64,000 nt of DNA, from NCBI GenBank assembly GCA_936440205.1, contig OW387133.1:48696374-48760373 (forward strand), read 5' to 3'. Below, one piece after another: positions 25,401-36,476 of the stretch. The stretch comes from Lepidonotus clava. Lineage: Eukaryota; Annelida; Polychaeta; Phyllodocida; Polynoidae. A program made the position numbers and the translations under genes. Position 1 is the first letter of the stretch. Each line of letters opens with the position of its first letter. Under the pieces are notes generated by a model. It was not told the DNA's origin and did no database searches. It saw only the letters and a program-made list of their open reading frames with translations.

Positions 25401-27849
25401 GCGATTTCACCGCTGATTCTCCCAGTAGCCCGTCGCCACTAAAGTTGCCAAGTAGGTATGGCCCTTTACTCTTACTTAATATGTATGTCTCAATCTGAGT
25501 TTTAGATAAAAAGGAATCTCTTCATTGTACGTTCTTATTTTCGTTTCAGGAATCCAGTGTTTGGCTACATTGGACAAAATTCTAGCAATGTCAACGGATT
25601 TAGAAGACAAGTTTGTGGCTCAAAAATACATAGGTAGGGACAACCCTTTCATTTAAACGTATATATCTAACGTAGTAAGTGAGCACCATGTACCCATTTT
25701 CCTAATTTTTATAAAAATAATATTTTGAGTTATTATCTGTTATATACCGGCAAGGATCATTGCTGCCTACAAAACATGTTTATGATTGATTTCAGAGCGA
25801 CCCTTCCTAGTGTATAAGACCAAGTTCGACATACGGCAGTGGTTTCTGGTCACCGACTGGCAGCCTCTCACCATCTGGTTCTACAAGTCTTGTTACCTGC
25901 GCTTCTGTTCGCAGACGTTTACGCTTGACAATTTCCATGAGTACGTAAGGCCCACCCTTTTATGAACATTTACGTCATTGCAATGAAATATCATACTCTA
26001 AAAATCAAAACCATGTACATCACTCAACTAATGTTATTCAATTCATCTATAATAAAAACCAAGCTAGCGCATTTAGACGTTAGGTTAAGTGTGTTTTAGA
26101 CTATTTTGTCTTAGTATTAAAGTAAATTATGTAATGAAGGGAATACAAAAGACTCACGATGATAAATTTTGTTTTGCAGGTCAATTCATTTATCAAATAA
26201 TTCAGTACAGAAACATTACGCCAATACAAGTCAACGCTCAGAGAAGCTACCAGGCGACAACATGTGGACAGATGACGAATTCCAAGACTTTCTTAAGTAA
26301 GTACACCTTACTCCGATTACAATAATCACCCGTGGGAATAGGGGTTGATTACAGACATACTAGGTACCATAAGGGGCTGAACAGAGAAAGTAATAAATTA
26401 CCAAATTGCCATCAGTCAGAATTGCTCTCTTCAATGCAATGCAGACTTTAACCTATGATAATGCATTGGTTCCAGGAGTAACGGTTACGGCGACGTGTGG
26501 CAGGACCAGGTCGTCCCAGGCATGAAGTCGGCCCTAACCTGCTCCATGCTCTGTACCCAGGAGCTCATCGAGGTCAGAAAGGTCAGTCTAAAAAACTGCT
26601 TCTATATTTTGTTGGTTCGGCCTCGAGATAGGAACCTAGAGCAATGGACATTTTCAGACTTTGCTCCATTATGATGCTATTCAAATCTATGAGAAAGTAG
26701 ACACTGTGCCTTTGCTGAGGTAAAATCATTGATTTATGTGCAGTGTCCCTTAGTCAGGGCACCAGACAAACTGGCCTTTGATAATCCTGTAATGAGACAT
26801 CATAAGGCTAGGACATTTTCTCGAGACCACCGCACCACCCTGTATCGATTAAATGGCACTCGGCTCTTAAATACAACCAGAAATTAGGAAATTATATTAA
26901 ATCCGCAATTGGAAAGTCTGGTCTATTCCTTGGAAAGTATGGTCTATTCTTGAAAGTTTTGGGGAGTCCTATAATAATCATAATTATTGTATAGTATTAT
27001 AGCATTTGATAGAGACTCCTTCAATCAGTCATATCACCAGATATCGTTTTTGCCTCTTGTTGTGAAAATAAACTACTCAAATTTGCAAAGGGGGAATTCA
27101 TTTTGTTCTTTTCTGGCTTTAATTTTGTATGATAAACATGGCGCTTTATCTCCCAGAGTGCCTTTGAACTGTACGGAGCCGATTTCATGATAACGGATGA
27201 CTTCCAGCCGTGGTTAATAGAAATCAACTCTAGTCCCAGCATGGCCCGTAACACACGCGCCACGTGTACACTGGTAGATGCAGTATTGGAGGATACACTA
27301 AAAGGTCAGGCAACAATCATAATAAACCAAAAAGTAAATTATTTTGAGCTTACGTAATTATCAATTATCATAGAAATTGCACTGTATATTCTCTGTGTAA
27401 CGTACATCACGTTTTTTTGTTATGTACACGACAAAATGAGAATATTAATGGAGACTTTCCTTTTGGGAATCTAGAGCATTATTGAATATGATAAGCATAA
27501 GAGTCATCTCAGACAACGTATACTGACATCGCCAAAGGAAGGGATCCCATGGCCGCCATATGAAGTGAACAGTCAGTTTGTTTGTTTCTCACCCCAATCA
27601 TATTCCCACCATATTGTGGGTTTGTTTGTCACATAAGATAACAATAAGATGTTTTCCCTTCCAGTTGTCCTTGACCGGCGCACCGATAAGAATGCAGATA
27701 CCGGAGGTTTCCAGTGCATCTTCCGCCAGAACCACGTGAGTGACCCGCGACCCATGGACATGGACCTCACCATCACCGGCCGCAAGATCCGAAAACGCCG
27801 CTACAACTACACCCCACACAAAGGGCCCGTCAACACCCAGCAGAGGTGA
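4142..27849 (+). CDS. TTLL3: Tubulin glycylase, TTLL3/TTLL8 family
   Basis: It ligates glycine to glutamate side chains in tubulin tails of cilia and flagella. Coding exons: 4142-4417, 10728-10911, 11495-11533 or 12244-12282, 16297-16386, 16708-16850, 17212-17356, 18572-18657, 19383-19505 or 19996-20124, 20838-20952, 21288-21794, 23717-23850, 24119-24180, 24614-24765, 25550-25633, 25796-25940, 26180-26296, 26476-26581, 27157-27304, 27665-27849. All phases agree and the sum is 946 aa with the first alternatives. Family marks: [10 protein letters not shown] and RRRGWVEKF (about 245-275), [16 protein letters not shown] (about 360-372), the ATP-grasp segment [10 protein letters not shown] (about 676-685), [17 protein letters not shown], and the metal-binding [10 protein letters not shown] (about 857-866). 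Residues 1-196 are charged and probably disordered. An in-frame stop at 4124 makes 4142 the first Met of exon 1, but linking that exon to the gene rests on phase alone. A single TTLL3/8 ancestor is likely. Confidence 0.93.
4418..10727 (+). other. first intron of the glycylase gene
   Basis: This 6.3-kb AT-rich stretch lies between the first two coding exons. I see no gene in it except a possible alternative first exon near 9.0-9.1 kb. A 23-bp block ending CAGAAATTCTATAACG is duplicated in tandem at about 4633-4678 and begins with GGGGCGGATCCAG, which resembles the end of hAT-type elements. Short poly-C and poly-A runs occur. Confidence 0.6.
9076..9108 (+). CDS. TTLL3: possible alternative first coding exon of the glycylase
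   Basis: A relatively GC-rich stretch (about 8880-9108) ends at a strong donor AAG|gtacgt. Two in-frame ATGs (9076 and 9091) encode [11 protein letters not shown]. It ends in phase 0, as the next exon at 10728 requires. A shorter amino end made from a second promoter would follow. The evidence is composition, donor and phase only. Confidence 0.35.
11495..11533 (+). CDS. TTLL3: 39-nt mini-exon, copy a
   Basis: Acceptor cttag and donor gtaagt bound 39 nt. With the preceding phase-1 base it reads [13 protein letters not shown]. The exon is symmetric (1-1), so it can be skipped or exchanged without changing frame. It aligns base for base with the 39-nt exon at 12244-12282. The pair fits mutually exclusive use, or two cassette exons. 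Confidence 0.65.
12244..12282 (+). CDS. TTLL3: 39-nt mini-exon, copy b
   Basis: It has the same length, phase (1-1), first six bases (TTCCAG) and donor (TTCA|gtaagt) as the exon at 11495-11533, 711 bp upstream. It reads [13 protein letters not shown]; the first copy reads [13 protein letters not shown]. Both splice sites and the open frame are kept, which argues for function. Confidence 0.65.
13299..13322 (+). CDS. TTLL3: candidate 24-nt microexon
   Basis: The tract CTCCACCTTGCAG precedes 24 nt ending in G|gtaagt. In the phase fixed by its neighbours (1-1) it is open and adds eight codons (TLPLINLK); in phase 0 it would hit a stop. No homology is recognised. Only splice signals and phase support it. 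Confidence 0.35.
16708..18657 (+). CDS. TTLL3: glycylase exons 5-7: start of the TTLL core
   Basis: Exons 16708-16850, 17212-17356 and 18572-18657 encode a basic helix ([13 protein letters not shown]), then [20 protein letters not shown] and RGWVEKF, the amino-end signature of TTLL3/8 glycylases, and then an acidic spacer ending [20 protein letters not shown]. Phases run 1-0, 0-1, 1-0. The last intron contains a 783-bp inverted-repeat element. Confidence 0.9.
17758..18540. mobile_element. 783-bp inverted-repeat DNA element in a glycylase intron
   Basis: Termini CATGGAGAGTAAAATAAGAT and its complement match over about 32 bp with one mismatch. They are flanked by a direct repeat ATTACAT (17751-17757 and 18541-18547). 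Subterminal motifs are also inverted (GGTTGTTTTGGAGG near 17935 against complementary sequence near 18475). It has no coding capacity, so it is a non-autonomous element of unassigned superfamily. Confidence 0.85.
19383..19505 (+). CDS. TTLL3: catalytic-core exon, alternative copy 9a
   Basis: This 41-codon, phase 0-0 exon covers the conserved glycylase segment that ends [12 protein letters not shown] and leads into [12 protein letters not shown] of the next exon. It aligns along its length with the exon at 19996-20124: [14 protein letters not shown] against [14 protein letters not shown]. Both have intact acceptors and donors. Including both would duplicate a core segment, so mutually exclusive splicing is expected. 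Confidence 0.88.
19996..20124 (+). CDS. TTLL3: catalytic-core exon, alternative copy 9b
   Basis: This 43-codon, phase 0-0 exon ends [12 protein letters not shown]. From recalled family sequence that is closer to vertebrate TTLL3 (NHYARAGSFTTK-like) than copy 9a. It lacks the two cysteines of 9a (NCT, VEC) and is two codons longer near its start. The 490-bp intron between the copies is long enough that steric hindrance alone would not enforce exclusivity. Confidence 0.88.
21288..21794 (+). CDS. TTLL3: glycylase exon 11 with low-complexity extension
   Basis: The first 47 codons continue the core ([20 protein letters not shown]) to a donor at 21428/21429 (CTAG|gtaacg). The frame stays open to a second donor at 21794/21795 (ACAG|gtagcg); both leave phase 1. 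The extra 122 codons are Ala, Asp and Gly rich, with an eight-Thr run from an ACC repeat (about 21717-21741). Vertebrate TTLL3 has a variable acidic insert at this point, so a disordered loop is the simplest reading. Its base composition is much richer in G+C than the flanking introns. Confidence 0.75.
23717..27849 (+). CDS. TTLL3: glycylase exons 12-20: ATP-grasp catalytic part
   Basis: Nine exons encode a helical linker ([20 protein letters not shown]), [16 protein letters not shown] (ATP binding), [109 protein letters not shown] and a short basic tail ending [11 protein letters not shown]. The Asp and Glu-x-Asn metal ligands of the family are present, so the enzyme looks active. A polyadenylation signal AATAAA lies at 28126-28131, about 280 nt after the stop. 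Confidence 0.95.
24782..24990. mobile_element. MITE, family C copy 1 (AGCCCCATACCC ends)
   Basis: This 209-bp element begins immediately after the donor of the exon carrying the ATP-binding loop. Its inverted ends match over about 32 bp (AGCCCCATACCCACTAGCCG and complement, then GATTTGGGCCTC). The interior is rich in CGAT and GGGCGA words. A clear target duplication is not visible. Confidence 0.75.
25230..25465. mobile_element. MITE, family C copy 2, TTA target site
   Basis: A 236-bp element in the same intron has related ends (AGCCCCATAACCACT at left, complement of AGGGCCATACCTACT at right) flanked by TTA at 25227-25229 and 25466-25468. The 3-bp TTA duplication fits PIF/Harbinger-type elements. 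The interior contains several self-complementary GGCGACGG-type blocks. Confidence 0.75.
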
Positions 27850-30800
27850 TGACGGCTCACCGCTCACTAAGTGAAGAACTACACTTGTAAAGGGGAGATC
27901 CCTCAAACCTGCTTTGTCTTCTGTTGGCAGCTCCTATTGATTATTCCATTGGGAAGAGTGGGTGTCTACCCTTTTTTCGTTAGTGTGACGCCCTGCTAGC
28001 GGTATAGGCCTGAACCATAGAATTGGGTGATGGGTCTCAATGGGCCTAGGCTGAAAGTGTTGGGGTCAAGTCATCTATAGAAAGGTCCACAGTACAGTGG
28101 GAGACAACGTGCGAAAATTACTCACAATAAATGTGTTATTTAGGCGTGATCCGCCTCGTGCAATTTTCTGACTGCTCTCAAGATTATATTATTACCACGA
28201 GTAGTATTCGTATTTCTTTGCTTTTCTCTACAGACAAAGCATTCTGGACTTTTCACCGATTGTGTAAATTCACGTTGACCAGCTGACTTAGGTCAGTTTC
28301 GAGGCACATGTAGTGATGATCTTGTAGCTTGTGATCACTGAGACAGGAGAAGACATTTCTCGTATGCAGTCCTATGTCAAAAAGCTTATGTTTTGGTCAT
28401 CTGGGGAGGTCTAAGAGCTAACACTCTGTGTCCACTGGTTAGTTCACTCGTTACCACCATAAGGAAGAGATCTTCCATTCCAGACTCACTGATTCTTTGT
28501 TCATTGGAAAATTATAATTTTTGTAGATAAAGTATTGAGATATAGAGCATACATTGTATTGAATACATGTGTAAAGTGTATCAACATATGCGGATAACAA
28601 AAGTGACCTGGTCCCAGTGATGCTCAGAAACAAAGAGGTTTGAAAGTTTATGGTGCTGATTTGTCTCCATAGTTGTACATGTAGGGTAAAACAGGGTCAT
28701 TAGGTTAGTCATGTAAAAGGCAAACTGCATAGGCCAGAGAGAGAATATGTTCGACCCAAATTAAAAGAGGGCAGACGCTTCCATGTGTGCATATCATAAA
28801 TGATGGCCCACATTATAAAGAGTTTAATAGAATTTGATTGTTATGTGACAGGGTCAACTCCGGTTATCAGTTATACTTAGTAGTATATGCAATGCACGTG
28901 AATCTAGTTATAAATCGACACAAATACATCTATTTAGAAGCACATGCACATCTTTCACTCGCTCACCATCTCATCGTTTTCTTTACACACCATTTCATGT
29001 GCACATTTCACCCATTCATATGAAAGTTTAAGTATCGGGTGATGTTGGAAACTGCTGCTTACCAGACTACCTAATAAGTATTTCTATTAAAGACTAGAGG
29101 AAAGACATGATGTTTTAAGTGTCGATCAGCCTTTTTAATCAGGGAAATTTAGGTCACCTTGCCTATATGATTTATTCTAAATGAATACAACATGTAGGTA
29201 TCCGACTTCTATTACTGGTACTCAACAAAAAAGGGTTTGATTACATATTGTTGCTACTCTAGGGTAGTATGGTCAAGATTATAAGGGCAAAAAAGCAAAC
29301 GGAATATCTAAGTTACTACCGCACATGCATACTGTACAGGTAAGAGATAGGTATGTTTTCTTTTATTTCATATTCGTATACATGTTCCTCAGATATCAAA
29401 ATTGAAATGTGATTGATATTCTGTTGTTTTAGAGAATATGCTAAATGAAAGTTGGAAAAATAGAAACTTTGCATCGATACTGCATGCCTTAAGCTTAAGA
29501 ATTTATCGTATGTTATGGAACTGTTAAGGTTTCCGGCGAACTCGAAGGTAAAATGTATTTTACGTTTACAACAATTTAATATGTGATTTGTATTTCATTT
29601 TTAATACTATCACAATATGATTTTCATTTGATGCTTGCAGAATCGGTCATTGTATAATATACCTCTGTTCGCATTAGTTCAGTACAAGATTTACAGGGCA
29701 TTACAGCAGTTTTACTATTTGTATAACAGGTCCTAGAATGTGCTCCAATTGGGAAGGGTAAGAGAATTAAGAAGGCCGTTTGGGAGATCACAGAATGTGT
29801 TAAGGCGGGTTTACACAGGCCGTCAACTGGTCCTTACGAAAATTTCCTTACGTTAACCTTAGGTTAATGGGTTATCCTAAGGTAAATACATAATATATAG
29901 GTCATTGTCGTAGCTTATCGGTAATAGTTATCCTAACATATTTTATCCTGAAGGGTTTACACAACCCGACAATATCCTTAAGATAATAAAACCATCATCC
30001 TCAACAGAATGCTTACGACAAAGAAAGTATCTAGTACATTTGTATAAGAATATTCAGGCAGAGAGGGTTTACACAGGCCGATAGTGGCTCTTATGACAAG
30101 AAACTTTACTATCGTATGGCCAATTATCATTGTCGCAAGGACATTATCCTAAGGATTTTCCAAAATATTTCAAACACGTCTGAAATTTTTATTATCTTAA
30201 GGAATTGTCCCGACAAATCACCGTAAGGCTTAAGACAGCCTTAAGTCAATCATTTCCTTACGATAAAATGGGTTTACACAGGCCGATAACGTCGTCGGGA
30301 CTAACGTAAGGCCGTCGGGATTAACGTAAGGTTGTCGGGATTAACGTAAGGCTTACGCCAATGACCTATCGTAAGGATTTTGACGGCCTGTGTAAACCCC
30401 CCTTTATACTTTAGCTTGGTGTAGGCCAAACCGCCAATGGTCATCCAAGTAAGTTATGTACCTCAAGGTGCGAGATTTTGTGCTTTTCGCGTCACAGTGT
30501 GCCGTAGTTACTTTTTGTTGGCACGCGCAGTATTACAGAATCACCGCATGCTTCAACTTGACAGGTATTTCTGGGAGATTGGATCAACGCTATCCGTGAT
30601 AAAAACTTTGTTTGTATTCATAATGGTGCATTTGCTCATCGGCACGGAGAGCACATGTTGAAATACCATTGTTACACAAACAGGTATGCTGCATATATGC
30701 AGCATATTTACCATTTGTATTGTTTCTGTTAAAATTTGTTACTGTTACATAGGTGGTAGGTTATGTTAAGAAAAAATCTTTTCAACGTCCAGTTTTCTAC

Positions 30801-33800
30801 ACGTGAGCAGTCTCGTGCAATTATGCAATCAATTGTCAATATGCAATAAACTATATCATTTTATAATCACCGATTGTTAGTTGTCCTTTTCTTAAAAACT
30901 GTGGACCATACAGACGGTGCATGAATTAAAAAGAAGTCATATTACGAATTCCCTCCCAAGTCTCTCAGTTAAGAGTCCAGTTCTAGCTCTATCTCAGTAA
31001 TTCATACTGACGTGGCTGCTGTAGAACAGCAAAGGTTGCAGTTTAAGTCGTGGCCAATGAAAGATCGTTCATAAGAATAAATCATGTATGATCCTTTCCT
31101 AGGTGTAAATATATGAAATCATACAAATTTCTGAAAGTTTTCACCCTGGACATAGAGACAATATTCATTTTTTCCCCTTTGGCTCTACCAACCCAACGAA
31201 TTATGTACACACATGTATTAATCAAAGGCCATTTTATACGAGTATCAATCAATAATCTCCAGATTTAATCCTACTACGGATCTTACATCTAGTCAATGAG
31301 ATATGAAAACGGCTAAACCTTCATTTTAAAATTTAAGAAACGCAGTCTTGATATATGACCAGTGTGAAACGCGCACTTACGCAACCAGAACAATAAAACA
31401 AGTAACCCATCTAATTGTGTCAGGTTTTATTAGAAATATCAATGCGACCCGATAATATAGTGTGACATGAATGACGGCTATCGGCGGCGGGTCAAGTGGG
31501 CCAGGGTGGGCTCTTTTACAGCTGACTACGCAGTAGTCCTACATGATGGATATCACAGAGCCTAGGTTAGGGCTAGTCTACTCTGTGCTCACAGAGGAGG
31601 ATGCGTACGATGGGCGGCCGCCGGCCATGCCCACAACAGCCAATGCTAGTAATAGTGAACCATGGTAGAAAATGCACGAGTGTGGACTCACATCATTACA
31701 AAAACCATCAGCATGTTTATATGGACGCCGGGAGAAACGTGCTAGTATATATAGTAACATGGATCTCCAACCAACCAAGTGTAAGTTACCGGCTACTGTC
31801 TATTGGTCTAGATTAAAAATATCACAAGCACGCACAGTCAGCCTAAAAAAAACTGTAAAATTCTAGTCATAAAACGGGACTGTTAAAATGACTTATCCAC
31901 ATTGGTTTACGTGTGTTAACTGTCAAAGACTCATCACCTAGGAATGTATGAAGCTTACACGTCGATTCTCTCTGCCCTATACGTCATATACGACCACAAG
32001 ATCCCTTAATCCATTTTACAACCCATTTCGTTAGGGATTATACAACACTTACATAATGAAAGATACAAGTGCTTTCCGTACCCGAGAAGCACTAATATCA
32101 ATTTTATCCGTAGAAGCAAGTCAAAGAACCGGGATATTCGCTTCAGAAGTTGGACTGTAAGTTATGAGAAACATTTAGGAAATTATGACACTGTTTTAGT
32201 AGGGGGACGAGTAACGACATTTTTTTCAACATTTACTTATTCGGTCTTCTTTCATACTAATCTAACATGGACTCGTCATCATGTTGAGTGGACTATTGAA
32301 GTTGATGTAATCTAAAGACAAGTCTGGTTAACACCCTAATGCAGTATATAACTGTTTCCCTAAAAAACAATTCTTGAAAACATTTTCTGGTGATTTTGAA
32401 ACACCTCATATGTTTTTTAAAGATGAGTTGCAGAAAACGAGGTAGTGCAGACGATATGAGATACCATTCTTAATAAATGGTATCATGGGAATGATGCAAT
32501 ATCCAACCACTAAATACCCAGTAATTACTTTTGTATGAACCAGACTATTAAAAGTGAGGAAATACCAGGCTATTGAAAGTTTAACATTCTTTCAAACTGC
32601 CGTTGTACAACATAAACCGTTTCTTCATTTATTCATGTGCCATAGAAATATTTTGTCCATATATACATCTATAGGACCTGTAAAGATCTGGGAAAGTATT
32701 TACTAGCTGGTGATTAGTTTCAGGGAGTTGTATGTACTTACAAATCCAGGGGTCGTGTCTTTTTATGAAATTAAAAACTCCAAGGGCGTAGGTAGAATGG
32801 AGCCGAAAAATATCCATTTTCCTGGGAAAACAGATATTTACTGTAAGAAATGTGAAGAAAACAAGAAATAAAACCAAAAACTATTTCCCTTTTGGGATCC
32901 CAATCAGGAACGATCTCGCTGAGGGCCCCTGCCTACGCCCCTGAACTTGTGTTACGTTTTACAGCCGGAAAGGCGGATGGGGGGCCTAGCATTCGTTCTA
33001 CCCGAGGGAAAGGGGACGGGGAGGTGGTTACACAGCGAATATTAATACTGTAAGTTAGTACAAAATATCGGCACGTCGTCGTGTCTATATAAATATATCC
33101 GGTATGATGTTGTGTGATACGCTGCAGTTATGATGACTGTTAAAGCAATTATAACAACACTGATTACGACTGTGGCGGTATAAAAACAAGAGTATGTAAA
33201 GGTTAAAAAATCACTAGGATTTCGGGACAAAAAATAGGTTTGATTTATCAAGGACATTTTTCTTCCCTATCCGCTTAACACCATTTTCTGGAACGTACAC
33301 GATTTAATAAAAGAGGGAGAGTACAACTGTCAGACGGTTACTACCAGACATACGAATGTGTTTTTTGCAGGCAAATGTTTGAAATAGAAATAGATGTTGA
33401 GACATATCAGGAAACATCCGCCAATTCCTTTTATCGGAGTTTTAAGCTTCTGAGTATTAAATCAAATAGCCTTTAGTACCAATGTTTTTGTATCAACTAT
33501 TCTTCTCTGACTTTCTCAAATGAACATGCTTTTGCATATTCCATATAATATTATTAGAAAATGATACCACCGTGTCGATGAACTGTCAGAACAAATGCAG
33601 CAAAGAGGGAAAATAGCTTGTACGTCTTCCTCTCTTGGATCATAACCTGTTTTCTCTTGTTTAGTAAATACCCTATAATACATATAAACATTACTATCAA
33701 AATAACAAAGAATATTTTTTCCGGCTATGTATAGATGGATACATATTATGTATGAATATCACTGCACAAGGTTTCCCTTCATATAGTTGGAAATAATGCC

Positions 33801-34700
33801 GAAAGGGTAAGGGATTCATTACACACATACATTTCTACTTACCGTCTGGATCATTCGTTGTGAATTATATGCGTATATATTTTATATAGGCGGCTTGTTA
33901 AATAATTAGTTCTAAATATGATTTACACATATTCAAACACGATTTTCCTTCCCGATTTTCCGCTAATATATTCATCATTGTCATGATGTATACGATATAA
34001 ACAAATAACATTTCCTCTGAATCAACAGAAGTAAATAATATCTCGACATCAACAATTATAAAAGTAAATACTTGATGACAGACTACGATAACGATCATTG
34101 CACATTCTAAACATTTTTTCACACTGCATCTCCTGAGCTCGTAAAGAGTCTCTCTTCATATCAATATATACAAATTCTAAAAAAATCTGCCAAAATTTCA
34201 TATATAAAGCAGGCTGACAGACAATTCTGATCAGAGCAGAACTGCTTTAGTAGGGTTCTCGTACACGTCTATTGATATCAAAACACCATCTTGCAAAAAG
34301 ACACTAAATCGCAAATTACCAATTCTGTGACTTGGGAAAAACACTACCCTGTATTTCAATTTTCGTGGGATATACATTTATATGCCTAAAATACGGTAGT
34401 TATGGTATCAAATACAAGGGTACAATCAATGTCCATTCTGGCTAAGACTGAATGTTGGATAGCCCCGAACTGGCAACATCATTGTTACATACAATACTGA
34501 CAATGCTATCTATATACGAATTTATCAGATTTATCATCAAGCTAAGGAGCCCAGTCTAAGTATTGCTCTCTTTGTCAAATTATCAGGGATCAAATTTTAC
34601 AGGTTTTGCGATTTAGTGACACTGTATTAGTTGGCGTTTCTCTCCATCCCCTGCAAAAAGACACTGAATTTGAACCTGCGTCTTAAGGTGGGGCTGTGTC
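27850..34700. other. tail-to-tail intergenic region
   Basis: 6.85 kb separate the stop codons of the glycylase (+) and the IL17RD-like receptor (-). The first few hundred bases are glycylase 3' UTR. Apart from the inverted-repeat element at 29803-30403 I see no coding exon or RNA gene. Frames of 60-82 codons here have no recognisable content. Confidence 0.7.
29803..30403. mobile_element. 601-bp MITE with internal repeats, TTA target site
   Basis: Ends AGGCGGGTTTACACAGGCCG and its near-perfect complement, extending inward through TCAA, are flanked by TTA (29800-29802 and 30404-30406). Part of the terminal motif, GGTTTACACAGGCCGATA, recurs inside at about 30068 and 30270. A 20-bp block CCGTCGGGATTAACGTAAGG is repeated three times near 30285-30350. 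The TTA duplication fits a PIF/Harbinger-type non-autonomous element. Confidence 0.85.
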
Positions 34701-36476
34701 TTAACAAGTCTCCCCGCTTGTATGAGGACCGGGCTCTAAGTCCACCACGAAGTGTCCATTAGTTGATCCGGTAGGCTGTCTGGGTGCACTGGATCCTTTC
34801 TGTGTGTCCGGGGTTGGGTTGGTCTGCAGACTTTTGTAGGGACTGGAGTGTACGGAGGAGTTAGCCGGGGAGTGGGGAAGGCTGGGGGAGGAGACCAAGG
34901 TCTGGGAGGAGTGGGGATTGGCGTGGCCTGACTGGGGCATGCTGCTGCCGGAGTCCGGCCCGCTGTTAAAGACCACTGACTCGCCCCCTGCATGTGATGG
35001 GCTTTGCTGCATGGAAGTCCTTGAGCCAGTATCATGGTTCGCCACCATGTTTGTATGGGCAAGTGGAGAGGAAGAATGTGAGGGACTGTTTGACTGAGGC
35101 GGACTGCTATTATTACTGTAAGCAGACACCGGTGACTGACTGGTAACACGCGCTAGATCGGTAGCATTCCCTGTGTGATTGTTCAGCTTAGCAGTTGAGC
35201 TGGCTGACCCAATGGAGGATGCTGACTGAGCCGGACTAGGTTTGCCGGGAGAGCTGCTCGATGATCTGCTCGCTCGAACAGCGGCTTTGTACGGGCTGCC
35301 CCGACTGCTCGGCTCAGACCCAGACCGGCTGCCTGCAGTCGTCCCCCTACCCATGGGGGGAGGCGTTCCGCTCGCTGTACTGGAATTGCCATGGTGTGGA
35401 GATGATGGGTTGGACTGTGCCAGTGCACGGTTGGCTTCCTCCTCCAGGCTTGCCATGGAGATGAAGTCCTCAGGTGGGGTGTAGACCCCCATGTCCACGT
35501 CCACAAAGAAGTGTCCTGTGGAACCTCCGTTCTTTTGCAGCTCCCATGTATGGTGCGCGTCAAAGTTCTGGATGAAGTCGATATCGCGCTGCATCTGGGA
35601 TGTGTCGTCAGCATCTGTCTCCTCCTCCAGGTCCAGGTCTCGTGACTGCAGCGTCCCGCTGGAGGCGGTGAAGGCTCCGGTGGGCCGAGGTTTGACCGTT
35701 GTCGGTGACACGAGAGGCGACAGACTGGTCACACTACCGCTCCCCTCGGAAGGAACGTGAGAAGGACTAGTACCAGGCGTACTCAACTCCTCTTTCTTGG
35801 AAAGAGGAACCCGCTCTAATGTTCCAACCACGTCACGGTCACGCTTTTTCTTCCGCTCTTCCAATATAGGGTCCTTTTCGGAACGAGTTGAAGGTGAGAC
35901 AGGCCCCACCCGCTTGGGTCGGGATGACTCCTCCGGAGTGCTCTCAGTGGAAATATCACGGTTTGCTGAAAGGACTGGTGTAACCGCCTCCAGGGTCTGC
36001 CCCAGCCAGTTAGGATTGTCTTTGAAGAAGTGCTTGGCGTCAATGAGTGCGTCCTGTAGCTGGCGCCCCTCCTCAGTCTTACTATAGGTGTCCACAGTCA
36101 ATCCATGCTTTGAGTTGGACCCACTGTGGCCCTGGCCCGGCTTGATGCCGTGCACGTGGCAATACAAACTGTACAAATCTTTCATCAAACAAAATTTCTT
36201 GGTGATTTCTAGTTTAGGGGGGACATCACTCTTGCCGGCATAGTCAAAGTAAGCCGATATGTAACGGGTCTTGGCTTCGCTCAGGTTGGCTGCAGTGCGT
36301 ATTTTCTCTGCAACATGGTCCACGCCCCAGGCGAAGACGTCCTGTAGGGTGCGGTCATGTTTCATCCGGAACTGACGGTTGCGGGCGCATTTAAACCGTG
36401 CACCAGTAGAACAGATCATCAGAATGTACTGGGCAACATCCACTTTGTCGACCAGCCAAGGGTAAACTCCCTGCTC
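34701..36476 (-). CDS. IL17RD: IL17RD-like last exon: SEFIR end and Ser/Pro-rich tail
   Basis: One 591-codon exon. The first 130 residues finish the SEFIR domain and its extension (FAWGVDHVAEKIRTAANLSE, ISAYFDYAGKSDVP, KHFFKDNPNWLGQ). The remaining about 450 residues are rich in Ser, Pro, His and Gly and look disordered. Two motifs occur twice: STGHFFVDVDMGVYT and STNGHFVVDLEPGPHT, and GSPYKA and SSPYKS. The chain ends with the second long motif plus SGETC. Confidence 0.95.
   Translation of the reverse strand, partial: EQGVYPWLVDKVDVAQYILMICSTGARFKCARNRQFRMKHDRTLQDVFAWGVDHVAEKIRTAANLSEAKTRYISAYFDYAGKSDVPPKLEITKKFCLMKDLYSLYCHVHGIKPGQGHSGSNSKHGLTVDTYSKTEEGRQLQDALIDAKHFFKDNPNWLGQTLEAVTPVLSANRDISTESTPEESSRPKRVGPVSPSTRSEKDPILEERKKKRDRDVVGTLERVPLSKKEELSTPGTSPSHVPSEGSGSVTSLSPLVSPTTVKPRPTGAFTASSGTLQSRDLDLEEETDADDTSQMQRDIDFIQNFDAHHTWELQKNGGSTGHFFVDVDMGVYTPPEDFISMASLEEEANRALAQSNPSSPHHGNSSTASGTPPPMGRGTTAGSRSGSEPSSRGSPYKAAVRASRSSSSSPGKPSPAQSASSIGSASSTAKLNNHTGNATDLARVTSQSPVSAYSNNSSPPQSNSPSHSSSPLAHTNMVANHDTGSRTSMQQSPSHAGGESVVFNSGPDSGSSMPQSGHANPHSSQTLVSSPSLPHSPANSSVHSSPYKSLQTNPTPDTQKGSSAPRQPTGSTNGHFVVDLEPGPHTSGETC

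Noticed and set aside
34736-35614. Overlapping antisense or shifted frames inside the receptor's last exon
   Set aside because: The main frame continues the SEFIR domain without interruption; the others are composition effects of Ser/Pro-rich coding.
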